DNA from: Bog-159 sp035499555
GTDB taxonomy: Bacteria > Acidobacteriota > Terriglobia > Bryobacterales > Bryobacteraceae
DNA: 64,000 bases
Direction: 5' to 3'
Assembly (NCBI GenBank): GCA_035499555.1
Contig: DATJYO010000075.1
Location: forward strand, 1-64,000
How positions within the stretch are numbered: the first letter of the stretch is position 1; the number at the start of each line of letters is the position of its first letter. Shown piece after piece: positions 1 to 7,813 of this stretch. A program made the translations under genes and the position numbers. Under the pieces are notes generated by a model that was not told where the DNA came from, did no database searches, and was given only the letters and a program-made list of their open reading frames with translations.

Positions 1-2959
1 CGCAGCGGGTAATGAAGCCGGCGTCGTTGGCGTGCCCGTCAAACTGCAACACCAGTGAGGGCTTGCCGGCAGCTTCGTCCACAAACGACTTGATGTAGGA
101 ATCGGGACCGCACTTGAAATTGGTGATGTAGACCATGTGGAGGTTGGCGCGCGCGGCGACCAGGCGGGCGGCCTCCAGGATCTTGCGGCCGGAGATCCAG
201 AACATGTTGCCGGCCTCCGGGACGCGGCCGGTCACCAGGAAGTCGAGGGGGATGACGTTGGCGCCGTAGCGGTGGCGCAGCTTGCGCGGGATGTCGCAAT
301 TGATGCCGCGATCGTAGATGTTGTAGCCGCGGCCGGCCAGGAGGAGTCCGGGCTCGCCGGTCTGCTCCAGCACACGCAGGGCGCGGTGGCCCAAGGCGAG
401 GAGGCGATCCTGAAATTCGCGCTGGGCGGTGTAAGCCGCATCTACGGCGCGGTCGCTGGCGCGGCGGGCGATGCCCAGCGGCTTCATGACGGGGGCCAGG
501 GCGTCTTTGATCTGGGCGGGTCCCAGTTGGAAGTGCAGGGTAGGCACCAGGAATTTCGCGGCGCAGGAAGCCAGTCCGGGGGCCACGCGCAGGATGTAGG
601 GCAGGGTCTGATTCCAGGGGCAATAATGCGCGGGGCAGTCGGTGGAGTCCGCTTCGGCATCGGCGATATTGGGCACCAGGATGTAATCGACGCCCATGCC
701 GGCCAGGGCTTGGACATGGCCGTGGGCCACCTGGATGGGATAGCAGGGCTGGGCCACGGCCATTTCCACGCCGGCGGCGGCGATGCGCGGATCGGTGGCG
801 GGCGAGAGCACGGTGGCGATGCCCAGCTCGGCGAAGTAACGCTGCCAGAACGGATAGCGGTCGAAGGTGGACATGGCGCGCGGGATGCCGACGCGGGGGC
901 CGCCGGCGGGTTGCGGCGCGGCCAGATCTTCCAGGATCTTTTCGCGGCAGGCGAACAGGTCTTCAATCACCGGCTGGCGTCCGGTGGCGGAAGGCTTGCG
1001 GAACTTGTCGGAGCACTTGTCGCCCCAATAGCTTTTCTGGCCTTCGATGGTGAACTCTTTGATGTCGCACAGATTGGAGCAGGCGCGGCAGACGAAATCG
1101 CGGGAGGCCAGTTGCAGGCGGTCGAGGTGGTAGCCGCGGAAGCGGCTGGCGGCGGCGGTGGCGGCGTGCCACTGGCGGGCGATCAGGGCCATGCCGATGG
1201 CGCCCATCACGCCGTTGTAGGGCGGCACGGTGATGCGCTTGCCGAGCAGTCCGGCGAAGGCCGCGGCGACGGCGTCGTTGTAGGCGGTGCCGCCCTGGAA
1301 GTAGATCACATTGCCGATGTGGCGGCCGCGCACCACGCGGTTCAGATAATTGAGAGCGATGGAATATGCGAGGCCGGCGACGATATTGGGCACCGTCTCG
1401 CCCTTGTGCAGCCAGCCGGTGACGTCGCGCTCCATGAAAACGGTGCAGCGCTCGCCGAGGCGGGTGGGCGAGGGCGCAGACAGGGCCAGCCGCGCGAATT
1501 CACCCTTGATGCTGATGCCCAGTTTTTCGGCCTGTTCCTCGAGGAAGGATCCGGTGCCGGCGGCGCAGGCTTCGTTCATGGCGAAGTCCACCACCACGCC
1601 GTTTTCGATGGAGATGAACTTGGAATCCTGGCCGCCGATTTCGAAGATGGTGTCCACGGGTTCGCCGCCCATGGTGCGGCTGATGTGGTTGGCGCCGGTC
1701 TTGTGGGCGGTGATTTCGTCGTTGACCACGTCGGCGCCGGCGAACTCGGCGATGAGCTCGCGGCCGGATCCGGTGGTGCCGACGCCGCGGACATCCAGCC
1801 GGGCGCCCCAGTGGTCATTCAACTCGGTGAGGCCCTGTTGGACGGCTTCGATGGGACGGCCGGCGGTGCGCAGATAGATATCGTGGATCACCGCGCCGGT
1901 GTCGTCGATAGCGACGACATTGGTGGAGACGGAACCGACGTCGATGCCGAGGTAGGCGGGGATGGGAAGGTTGCCGGGCGGCGCCACGTACGTGCCGACG
2001 CGATCGCGCAGCAGGACCACGTTGGCCATGGACAGCGGGGTGGTGTCCTCGACGCGTTCTTCGCCTTCGTGCTGATTCAGGCGGTGAATGTCGCGCAGCG
2101 AGCGTTTGCGCGGCTCCTCGGCTTCCAGCATGGCCGCGCCGATAGCGCCGCACCAGGCATAGTATTCGGGTACGAACAACTGGCTTTCGAAGAGCGAAAA
2201 GGCTTCGCGCAGGGCGGTGGTGACCCCGGAGTTCTGGGAGACCGCGCCCACCAGCGCGACGGGGGCTTCGACGGGCCGGCCTTTCACCACGCTGCTTTTG
2301 AAATTGCGGGCGACCGCGTCGCACAGGCCGCGCAGAATCTCGGCGGGCGCATAGCCTTTTTGCTGCGCGTGGATCATATCGCTTTTGGCGAAGACGGAGC
2401 AGCGCCCGGCGATACGCGCCGCGCAGCCGGCGTGGGCCACCAGATCGCCAACGTCTTCCACCGAATATTTCATGCGGAGGGCCTGCTGATCGAGGAACGA
2501 TCCGGTGCCGGCGGCGCACTCGCCGCTGCGATCGTAGTCGAGGATGGCCTGGTTTTCGAGGCGGATGTACTTGGAGCTTTCGCCGCCGATTTCGAAGACC
2601 GTGCGCGCGGCGGGGTGATAAGCGGCGATCATGCGGGCGATGGCCTTGAATTCGTTCTCGAAGTACAGGCCCAGGATGCGGGCGATGGTGCGGCTGCCGG
2701 AGCCGGTGACGCGGATGCCTTCGACGCGGTCTTCGGGCACCGCGTCGTAGAACTCGTGGAGCAGGTCGTAGGCGGACTGAATGGGGCTGCCGGCGATGCG
2801 GCGATAGTCGGAGAGCACGAGCGGGGACGGTCCGGCGGCCAGGCGAAAGGGGCGGCCGGCGGCGCAGAGCTGTTCCAGGATCGCGCGATCAGCCGGCTGG
2901 CCCAGAGCGGCCAGTTTCAGGCTGATGGATCCGATGTCCAGACCGATGTTTATGCCCAT
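1..2959 (-). CDS. Acyl-CoA dehydratase activase-like protein, BadF/BcrA ASKHA family (3' end outside window)
   Basis: The minus-strand frame stays open from an ATG at 2957-2959 to the left edge (986 codons seen, no stop), so the C-terminus is missing. It carries two ASKHA (actin-fold) ATPase domains in tandem. Each has an N-terminal phosphate loop (GINIGLDIGS; later YLGIDVGSVSTN), a CAAGTGSF signature, and a GRCSVF or ERCTVF segment whose cysteines, in this family, ligate the [4Fe-4S] cluster at the dimer interface. A Cys-rich stretch (CRACSNLC) and a DUF2229-like region follow. Family members use ATP to inject an electron into 2-hydroxyacyl-CoA dehydratases or benzoyl-CoA reductases; long fused forms of this type have unknown substrates. 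No dehydratase subunit is visible in the window. The reverse strand has a long spurious open frame here, so automatic callers could miss the gene. Confidence 0.9.
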   Translation of the reverse strand, partial: MGINIGLDIGSISLKLAALGQPADRAILEQLCAAGRPFRLAAGPSPLVLSDYRRIAGSPIQSAYDLLHEFYDAVPEDRVEGIRVTGSGSRTIARILGLYFENEFKAIARMIAAYHPAARTVFEIGGESSKYIRLENQAILDYDRSGECAAGTGSFLDQQALRMKYSVEDVGDLVAHAGCAARIAGRCSVFAKSDMIHAQQKGYAPAEILRGLCDAVARNFKSSVVKGRPVEAPVALVGAVSQNSGVTTALREAFSLFESQLFVPEYYAWCGAIGAAMLEAEEPRKRSLRDIHRLNQHEGEERVEDTTPLSMANVVLLRDRVGTYVAPPGNLPIPAYLGIDVGSVSTNVVAIDDTGAVIHDIYLRTAGRPIEAVQQGLTELNDHWGARLDVRGVGTTGSGRELIAEFAGADVVNDEITAHKTGANHISRTMGGEPVDTIFEIGGQDSKFISIENGVVVDFAMNEACAAGTGSFLEEQAEKLGISIKGEFARLALSAPSPTRLGERCTVFMERDVTGWLHKGETVPNIVAGLAYSIALNYLNRVVRGRHIGNVIYFQGGTAYNDAVAAAFAGLLGKRITVPPYNGVMGAIGMALIARQWHAATAAASRFRGYHLDRLQLASRDFVCRACSNLCDIKEFTIEGQKSYWGDKCSDKFRKPSATGRQPVIEDLFACREKILEDLAAPQPAGGPRVGIPRAMSTFDRYPFWQRYFAELGIATVLSPATDPRIAAAGVEMAVAQPCYPIQVAHGHVQALAGMGVDYILVPNIADAEADSTDCPAHYCPWNQTLPYILRVAPGLASCAAKFLVPTLHFQLGPAQIKDALAPVMKPLGIARRASDRAVDAAYTAQREFQDRLLALGHRALRVLEQTGEPGLLLAGRGYNIYDRGINCDIPRKLRHRYGANVIPLDFLVTGRVPEAGNMFWISGRKILEAARLVAARANLHMVYITNFKCGPDSYIKSFVDEAAGKPSLVLQFDGHANDAGFITRC

Positions 2960-3078
2960 GCTGTGCCTGTGCCAAATATGATAGGCGATTCGCGGGCAAA
3001 TTTGAATAGTTAAAGAGCTGAATCGCCGGAATCGGCTTTTGGACGGCGGGAAATCCCCGGCCAGCGGGAGTTTTAGGG

Positions 3079-3103
3079 GACCGCGCAAGACGGGGCGGCC
3101 CGC
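3079..3103. repeat. 25-bp direct repeat, copy 1
   Basis: A 25-base GC-rich block starting gaccgcgcaagacgg recurs exactly at 3170-3194, 91 bp away, in the gap between the activase and reductase genes. The unit is intergenic in both places and contains an internal cggcccg-rich stretch. It may be a copy of a dispersed intergenic repeat; only a genome-wide search could tell. Confidence 0.8.
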
Positions 3104-3169
3104 GCCGCTGGATATTGCGGGTTCCTTTATGGCGGCGCGGGCAAGCGCGCCCCTTTGCGCTTTAGATTA

Positions 3170-3194
3170 GACCGCGCAAGACGGGGCGGCCCGC
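3170..3194. repeat. 25-bp direct repeat, copy 2
   Basis: Exact second copy of the 25-base block at 3079-3103. Here it overlaps a near-perfect inverted repeat at 3181-3199, ending a few bases from the reductase stop codon. Confidence 0.8.
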
Positions 3195-3199
3195 CCCGT
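3181..3199 (-). terminator. GC-rich inverted repeat just downstream of the reductase gene
   Basis: Arms acggggcgg and ccgccccgt (9 bp, perfect) flank a single central base, 5 bases past the stop of the minus-strand reductase. It could form a strong RNA stem after opening the inner pairs, but no U-run follows, so at best it is a weak or factor-dependent terminator. It may equally be part of the direct repeat. Confidence 0.3.
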
Positions 3200-3204
3200 T
3201 GCGC

Positions 3205-4989
3205 TTAGACGGCGCACTCACCGCGGCCCAGTTGGAGGGAGAACGGGGTGTTATCGCCCCAATCCTGGTAGATCTCCGGTTCCAGATCCGCCGGCCGGGC
3301 CAGATCGCCGGTCAGGCCGCGGAAGGTTTCCACCTTGTGGCGGATCACGTACTGGCGGAACGATTCGCCGGGGAGGCGATGGGCGATGTAATGATCGAGG
3401 ACGCGTGCGACGGCGGCGGGCGCCAGGCGCGCGGGCACGCTCTGCACGGCCAAGCCGAAGCGCATGATGCCGTCGGCGTCGAAGCCGCCGCCCAGCAGCA
3501 TCTGGTAATAGGGCACTTCGCGGCCATCGATCTTACGGGCGTTGCCGTAGAAGCCGAAATCGGCGATCCAATGCTGGCCGCAGGAGTTCGGGCAGCCGCT
3601 GACCTTGATGGACAGGGCGCGCACCAGGGGATCGTCGTAGCGGCGGACGGCGGCCTGCAACGCGGCGCCCAGGTTCATGGACTTGGTCAGCGCCAGGTTG
3701 CAGGAGTAGGCGCCGGGGCAGGTGGTGACGTCGTCGATTTCGCGCGCGCCGGCGGCGCCCAGACCGAGGGCGGCCAGCGCGGCATGGACGGCGCGCAGGC
3801 GGCCGAGCGGAATGAATCCCAGCAGGACGTTCTGGTCGATGCCGATGCGCAGCAGGCCGTCGCCGGCGTCGGCCGCGAGATGGGCCAGGCCGCGCATCTG
3901 GGCGCCGGTCAGGTTGCCCTGATCGACGCGCACCAGGACGGTGGCGTATGCGGCCTGCTTCTGCCGGATGAGATTGGTTTCGAGCCAACGATCGTAGAGC
4001 GGATCGCCGGTGCCGTTGGTGTGCACCACGGGCAGCAGGGCGCCCTGACCGAGCGGCTGCGGGCGCGACTGATAGCCGCCAAATCCCTCGGGCACCAGGG
4101 CGGGCCAGGGGATGCCGCCGTGGGCGAGGATATCGGCGTACGCGCGCTCGATCTGTTCTCGCAGCCAGTCGATGCCGCGCTCGCGCAGCACGAATTTCAG
4201 GCGGGCCTTGTTGCGGTTCTGGCGATTGCCGTACTTGTTGAACACGCGGACCACGGCCTCGCAGCGGTTCAGGAGGCGCTCTTCGGGCAGGAACTCGTCG
4301 AGGAGCTGGGCTTCGGTGGGCAGCGGACCGAGGCCCCCGCCGATCACCACGCGGAAGCCGCGCTGGCCGCCGCGCACGACCGCGCGCAGGCCGATATCGT
4401 TGATCGCGCCCGCGATGCAGTCCTCACGATGGCAGCCATCGAAGGCGATCTTGAATTTGCGCGGCAGATTGCCGGTGAGGTCCTGGCGCAGGAAGGCGTA
4501 GGCGATGCGCTGGGCGTAGGGACGCACGTCGAAGACTTCGTCGCGCGCCAGGCCGGCCAGGGGACAGGTGGTGACATTGCGCACGGTGTTGTAGCAGGCT
4601 TCGCGGTTGGTGAGGCCGGTATCGGCCAGGCGGTGCATGAGGTCGGCGACGCGGGCCAGCGGCACGAAGTGAAACTGCATGTTCTGGCGGGTGGTGATGT
4701 GACCTTTGCCGGCGGCGAAGCGGTCGCCGATGTCGGCGAGCTGGCGCATCTGGGGGGCGGTGAGGAGGCCGCCGGGGATTTTGCAGCGCACCATCTGCAC
4801 GCCGCTCTGGCGTTGGCCATAGATGCCGTGTTTCAGGCGGAAGGGGCGGAATTCGTCTTCGGGGATCTCGCCGGCCAGGAACGCGTTGGCTTTGCGGCGG
4901 AAGGTTTCGATCTCCTGGCGGACGAGCTCGTCGTGGCGGCGTTCGAAGTCCTCGCGAACGGTCAGGATGTCTTCTGCTGCGGCTGCCAT
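3205..4989 (-). CDS. Ferredoxin-type nitrite/sulfite reductase (siroheme, [4Fe-4S])
   Basis: This 594-residue protein has the two-fold NiR/SiR architecture: ferredoxin-like half domains near residues 60-130 and 310-400, each followed by a siroheme/Fe-S half. The coupled siroheme-[4Fe-4S] ligands are visible as Cys424 and Cys430 (CPGAYSC) and Cys466 and Cys470 (CPNSC). Length fits cytoplasmic ferredoxin-dependent enzymes that reduce nitrite to ammonium or sulfite to sulfide; the sequence alone does not decide the substrate, although an assimilatory role is likely. The start is well supported by GGGAG 7 bases upstream of the ATG at 4989. An inverted repeat overlaps that ribosome-binding site. 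No siroheme synthase or ferredoxin gene lies nearby. Confidence 0.92.
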   Translation of the reverse strand: MAAAAEDILTVREDFERRHDELVRQEIETFRRKANAFLAGEIPEDEFRPFRLKHGIYGQRQSGVQMVRCKIPGGLLTAPQMRQLADIGDRFAAGKGHITTRQNMQFHFVPLARVADLMHRLADTGLTNREACYNTVRNVTTCPLAGLARDEVFDVRPYAQRIAYAFLRQDLTGNLPRKFKIAFDGCHREDCIAGAINDIGLRAVVRGGQRGFRVVIGGGLGPLPTEAQLLDEFLPEERLLNRCEAVVRVFNKYGNRQNRNKARLKFVLRERGIDWLREQIERAYADILAHGGIPWPALVPEGFGGYQSRPQPLGQGALLPVVHTNGTGDPLYDRWLETNLIRQKQAAYATVLVRVDQGNLTGAQMRGLAHLAADAGDGLLRIGIDQNVLLGFIPLGRLRAVHAALAALGLGAAGAREIDDVTTCPGAYSCNLALTKSMNLGAALQAAVRRYDDPLVRALSIKVSGCPNSCGQHWIADFGFYGNARKIDGREVPYYQMLLGGGFDADGIMRFGLAVQSVPARLAPAAVARVLDHYIAHRLPGESFRQYVIRHKVETFRGLTGDLARPADLEPEIYQDWGDNTPFSLQLGRGECAV

Positions 4990-4992
4990 TTA

Positions 4993-5019
4993 TAATCTCC
5001 CTAATGCCTATAGAGATTA
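4993..5019 (-). promoter_or_regulatory. Inverted repeat over the reductase ribosome-binding region
   Basis: Perfect 7-bp arms taatctc (4993-4999) and gagatta (5013-5019) are separated by 13 bp and sit just upstream of the reductase start at 4989; one arm contains the GGGAG ribosome-binding site's GAG. It could be a repressor operator or an RNA stem that masks initiation. I cannot match it to a named regulator. Confidence 0.4.
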
Positions 5020-5062
5020 ACATAAATGCGCCTGGGATGCAAGAAATCCTAACCTGAAGGGG

Positions 5063-5677
5063 ATGGACGTACGGCGCCGGGATTTCCTGGGATTGGCGGC
5101 GGCGGGGGCTGCCGGGGCGGGGCAGTGGCGGCCGTTGATTGTCAGCGTGCAGGTGATGTACGACCGCGGCGCGCACGGGGGCCGGGGCTTGTCGGACCGG
5201 GAGATGGGCCTGTTTCAGCGGTGGCAGGAGAAGGCGCGGCGGGAATACGCGGTCAGCGCCATAGTGTTCGAACTGCACGTGCTGGAGGGCGCGTATCTGC
5301 GGCAGCAGGGATACTCGGCGATCCCGGACAAGTTTCTATCGCCGGCGATGCTCAACCTGTTCGTCACCGATACGCTGGGTTACGACATCGATAAAGACCG
5401 CACGGGCGGCTGTTCGATCGGGCCGCGCGCGCCTGACCGGCGATCGGGCGGGAACCCGTTTTACAAAACTCTGCTGGGCTTGCACGACGCGCACGAGACC
5501 ACGCTGCCGCACGAATACGCGCACCATTTCACGCGGGACACGCGGCGGACGACCGGGATGGCGGGTAACTTCTGGGCCGATCTGCGGAACGATTACTGGC
5601 TGTGGCGGCAGCGGCACGGGGTACGGATCGCGGAGTTCCGGGCCTGCGCCGGCTTGCCATGGGCAAGGCTGGGGTAG
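5063..5677 (+). CDS. Tat-exported protein with HExxH metalloprotease-like motif
   Basis: This 204-residue protein begins with a twin-arginine motif (RRRDFLG, residues 4-10) followed by an Ala/Gly-rich hydrophobic stretch, so it is probably exported folded through Tat. The central feature is HEYAHH at residues 150-155, matching the HExxH zinc site of metallopeptidases, with a possible third ligand further downstream (NDYW or E191). Nothing else matches a family I can name, and the protein is short for a known peptidase. AAGGGG lies directly before the ATG. It is divergent from the reductase and separated from the following operon by about 310 bp. Function beyond 'possible zinc peptidase' is unsupported. 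Confidence 0.65.
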   Translation: MDVRRRDFLGLAAAGAAGAGQWRPLIVSVQVMYDRGAHGGRGLSDREMGLFQRWQEKARREYAVSAIVFELHVLEGAYLRQQGYSAIPDKFLSPAMLNLFVTDTLGYDIDKDRTGGCSIGPRAPDRRSGGNPFYKTLLGLHDAHETTLPHEYAHHFTRDTRRTTGMAGNFWADLRNDYWLWRQRHGVRIAEFRACAGLPWARLG

Positions 5678-5989
5678 GACGTGCCGGGTCCCGGCGCCAT
5701 TCTACAAATTCGACAGAATTCGACACTTTTTCGGAATTTATTTTGTCGATGGCGGGGAGAAGGGCGGAGCAAGTGAACGTCCCCGATCCGGGAAGACTCT
5801 AGCACAGCGACAGTCGCGTGCAAGCGCGAGACCGGCAGGAGATCGTTTGATTTCATGGCCATGCGGAGCGCCGCAGAGGCGTGACTCCGGAGTTTGCCGG
5901 CGTCTTAAAATAGATTAATCGCCGCGCGCGGCGTTATGCGAAACGCAGCCGCCGCGTGGGGGCGTCTATGTTTTCGCGAGGTGTCGCGG
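5678..5989. other. 312-bp intergenic region before the FHA/kinase operon
   Basis: No convincing gene. It contains an AT-rich island around 5704-5755, unusual for this GC-rich sequence, which is the likely promoter region of the FHA-PP2C-kinase operon. A tandem 10-bp repeat (aattcgacag, aattcgacac) lies at 5707-5726. A longer upstream start for the FHA protein (5936) falls in this stretch but lacks a ribosome-binding site. Confidence 0.5.
5707..5726. promoter_or_regulatory. Tandem 10-bp AT-rich repeat upstream of the FHA/kinase operon
   Basis: Two adjacent copies of aattcgaca(g/c) on the same helical face (10-bp period) in the AT-rich island upstream of the operon. This spacing suits cooperative binding of a regulator, but no factor can be named. 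Confidence 0.3.
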
Positions 5990-6793
5990 ATGGCGCAGAC
6001 CGGGAGACCCCCACAGCCGGCCCGTATCAACGGCCAGATCATTATCGACCAGCTCATCCGCAACATGGAGCTGGGCGATTTCGAGATGGGGTTTTCGATT
6101 CTGGTGCCGTGCATCTTCAGCGTCTACCTGCACCCCTCCGATTACACCAGGTTGGCCGGCATACAGGAGCTGATCAAGGAAGATGCCCGGCGCGCGCTCA
6201 ACGGGCGGCTGGCGGAGTGGAACGCCAGGCCGCTGTTCAAGCGGGGCAAGAAGAGCAAGCCGTACCGCATCGCGCGCAAGGACTGGTGGATCGGGTTCTT
6301 CGCCGACAGCGAGGACGTGGTGCCGGCCGGCGACGTAGAGATCCACTCGGAGCTGAACGACGTCCCGCAGCCCGGATACCGCGGCATCAAGACCACGCTG
6401 ATCGATCGCGACACGTCCATTTCGTCCGAGCGGGTGGCGCGCGACCGGACCATGACGCGGCGGGGCGCGGAGAAGGTGTTCGCGGAGATCCGGTACGAAG
6501 ACGATTCGGGGCCGCAGAGCTATTTCGTGACGCAGAACGAGATCACCATCGGGCGGGGCGGCGAGGATCTGTCGGTGGATCTGCCGCTGTACACAAATGA
6601 CGAAGTGTCGCGCGAGCATCTGCGGCTGCGGCGCGATCCGGCCACGGGGAGTTTCACGGTGTCCGACAGCAGCCGTAACGGGACCTGGCTGAACGGCCGC
6701 AAGCTGGCGCGGGGGGTGGAAGAAGCGTTGCCCGACCGGGCGCGGATCCAGGTAGCGGAAGTGATCACGCTGTCGTTCGAGGTGAAGAAATAG
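5990..6793 (+). CDS. FHA-domain protein, FhaA-like (first gene of cell-wall/phospho-signalling operon)
   Basis: The protein (267 residues from the ATG at 5990, which has GAGGTG 6 bases upstream) has two parts. The N-terminal half (LVPCIFSVYLHPSDYTRL) resembles the DUF3662 domain of mycobacterial FhaA. The C-terminal ~100 residues form a forkhead-associated domain with the expected phosphothreonine-binding residues: IGRG, SREH, and SSRNGTWLNG. Such domains bind phospho-Thr peptides made by Ser/Thr kinases. It sits 2 bp upstream of a small membrane ORF and close to PP2C and kinase genes, so it is probably a reader of the kinase at 7814-9421. No membrane segment or signal peptide is seen; cytoplasmic. 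Confidence 0.88.
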   Translation: MAQTGRPPQPARINGQIIIDQLIRNMELGDFEMGFSILVPCIFSVYLHPSDYTRLAGIQELIKEDARRALNGRLAEWNARPLFKRGKKSKPYRIARKDWWIGFFADSEDVVPAGDVEIHSELNDVPQPGYRGIKTTLIDRDTSISSERVARDRTMTRRGAEKVFAEIRYEDDSGPQSYFVTQNEITIGRGGEDLSVDLPLYTNDEVSREHLRLRRDPATGSFTVSDSSRNGTWLNGRKLARGVEEALPDRARIQVAEVITLSFEVKK

Positions 6794-6795
6794 GC

Positions 6796-6894
6796 ATGTT
6801 TCATCTCTACTTCCTGCATATTCCTTTCGTGCTGCTGTTCCTGGCGCTGGTGGTGTGCTTCATCGCGGTACACGTGGCGCGGGAGCGGGATTGA
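6796..6894 (+). CDS. Predicted 32-residue single-span membrane peptide
   Basis: An ATG two bases after the FHA stop opens a 32-codon frame ending in TGA two bases before the PP2C start. The peptide starts MFHLYFLHIPF, has one hydrophobic span of about 20 residues, and a basic/acidic tail (HVARERD), giving an N-out or N-in single-pass topology. Its fit into the exact gap between two operon genes argues that it is translated. No family recognised. Confidence 0.55.
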   Translation: MFHLYFLHIPFVLLFLALVVCFIAVHVARERD

Positions 6895-6896
6895 TT

Positions 6897-7811
6897 ATGG
6901 CGGCGGCAGGCTGGCGGGCGGGAGTGGCCACGGATACCGGCCTGCTGCGCGCGTCCAACGAAGACCGCTACTGGATCGACGGCGCGCGCGGCGCGTTTCT
7001 GGTGGTGGATGGCGTGGGCGGCCACGCCGCCGGAGAGACGGCGGCCGAGACCGCCGTGGAAGCCATCCGGGGCGCGCTGGCGGCGGGCGAGGGCGGGGCC
7101 GAGGAACGCGTGCGGCGGGCCATCGTGGGAGCCAACAACCGGATCTTCGAAATGGCGCGCGATTCCGAATCGCTCCGCGGCATGGCTTGCGTGCTGACGC
7201 TGGCGCTGGTGGACGAGGGCGATATGGTGATCGGGCACGTGGGGGATTCGCGCCTGTACCTGATCTGGAACGGCGGCATACGCAAGCTGACCTCGGACCA
7301 TTCGCCGGTGGGCGAAGGCGAGGATGCGGGCGAGCTGACCGAAGAACAAGCCATGCTGCACCCGCGGCGGAACGAGGTGTTCCGGGACGTGGGGACGCGA
7401 TTGCGGGAGGGCGGCGACGAGGACTTCATCGAGGTCCGGCGCTGCCATTTCAAACCGGACGCGGCGTTCCTGCTGTGCAGCGACGGGCTGAGCGATCTGC
7501 TGCCGGCGGCGTCGATCCGCGATATTGTGGAGCGCTACGACGGGGATCCGGAGGCGGTGGCGCGGGAACTGGTGGAGGCCGCCAACGAAGCCGGCGGCTC
7601 CGATAACGTGACCGCGCTGCTGGTGGCGGGCAGCGAGTTTCGGGGCCGCGGCGCGCGGGGCACGCTGGACCGGAAGCGTCACGCGACGACGCGCATGCGC
7701 GGGGGCGCGAAGCCGGCGCATCGGCGCTATGCGGGCCGCGCCGCGTTTCTGCTCTACGGCTTTCTGCTGGGTTTTGTGCTTTGCGCGGTGCTGGAGGCCA
7801 TGCGAGGCTGA
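6897..7811 (+). CDS. PP2C-family Ser/Thr protein phosphatase, membrane-anchored (PstP-like)
   Basis: 304 residues with the metal-binding PP2C motifs in order: SNEDR near residue 20, VVDGVGGHAAGE near 37-48, GHVGDSRLY near 115, CSDGLSD near 198 and GGSDNVT near 238. These place two Mg/Mn ions for phosphoprotein dephosphorylation. A basic linker (RKRHATTRMR) leads to one C-terminal transmembrane helix (FLLYGFLLGFVLCAVL), with almost nothing beyond it, unlike mycobacterial PstP, which has an extracellular tail. The start at 6897 is set by the PP2C domain; a longer frame from 6855 would overlap the small membrane ORF. Its likely substrate is the neighbouring kinase and its targets. Confidence 0.93.
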   Translation: MAAAGWRAGVATDTGLLRASNEDRYWIDGARGAFLVVDGVGGHAAGETAAETAVEAIRGALAAGEGGAEERVRRAIVGANNRIFEMARDSESLRGMACVLTLALVDEGDMVIGHVGDSRLYLIWNGGIRKLTSDHSPVGEGEDAGELTEEQAMLHPRRNEVFRDVGTRLREGGDEDFIEVRRCHFKPDAAFLLCSDGLSDLLPAASIRDIVERYDGDPEAVARELVEAANEAGGSDNVTALLVAGSEFRGRGARGTLDRKRHATTRMRGGAKPAHRRYAGRAAFLLYGFLLGFVLCAVLEAMRG

Positions 7812-7813
7812 CC

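Noticed and set aside
137..3013. A 958-codon open frame on the plus strand over the activase gene
   Set aside because: It runs antisense to a minus-strand frame that has clear ASKHA motifs; the plus frame is Ala/Gly/Val-rich without motifs, an effect of high GC at third positions.
3199..4995. 598-codon plus-strand frame over the reductase gene
   Set aside because: Antisense of the siroheme reductase with all ligand Cys on the minus strand; no motif in the plus-strand product.
5936..5989. Longer FHA protein start at 5936
   Set aside because: No ribosome-binding site and an Ala/Arg-rich extension; GAGGTG 6 bases before 5990 is better.
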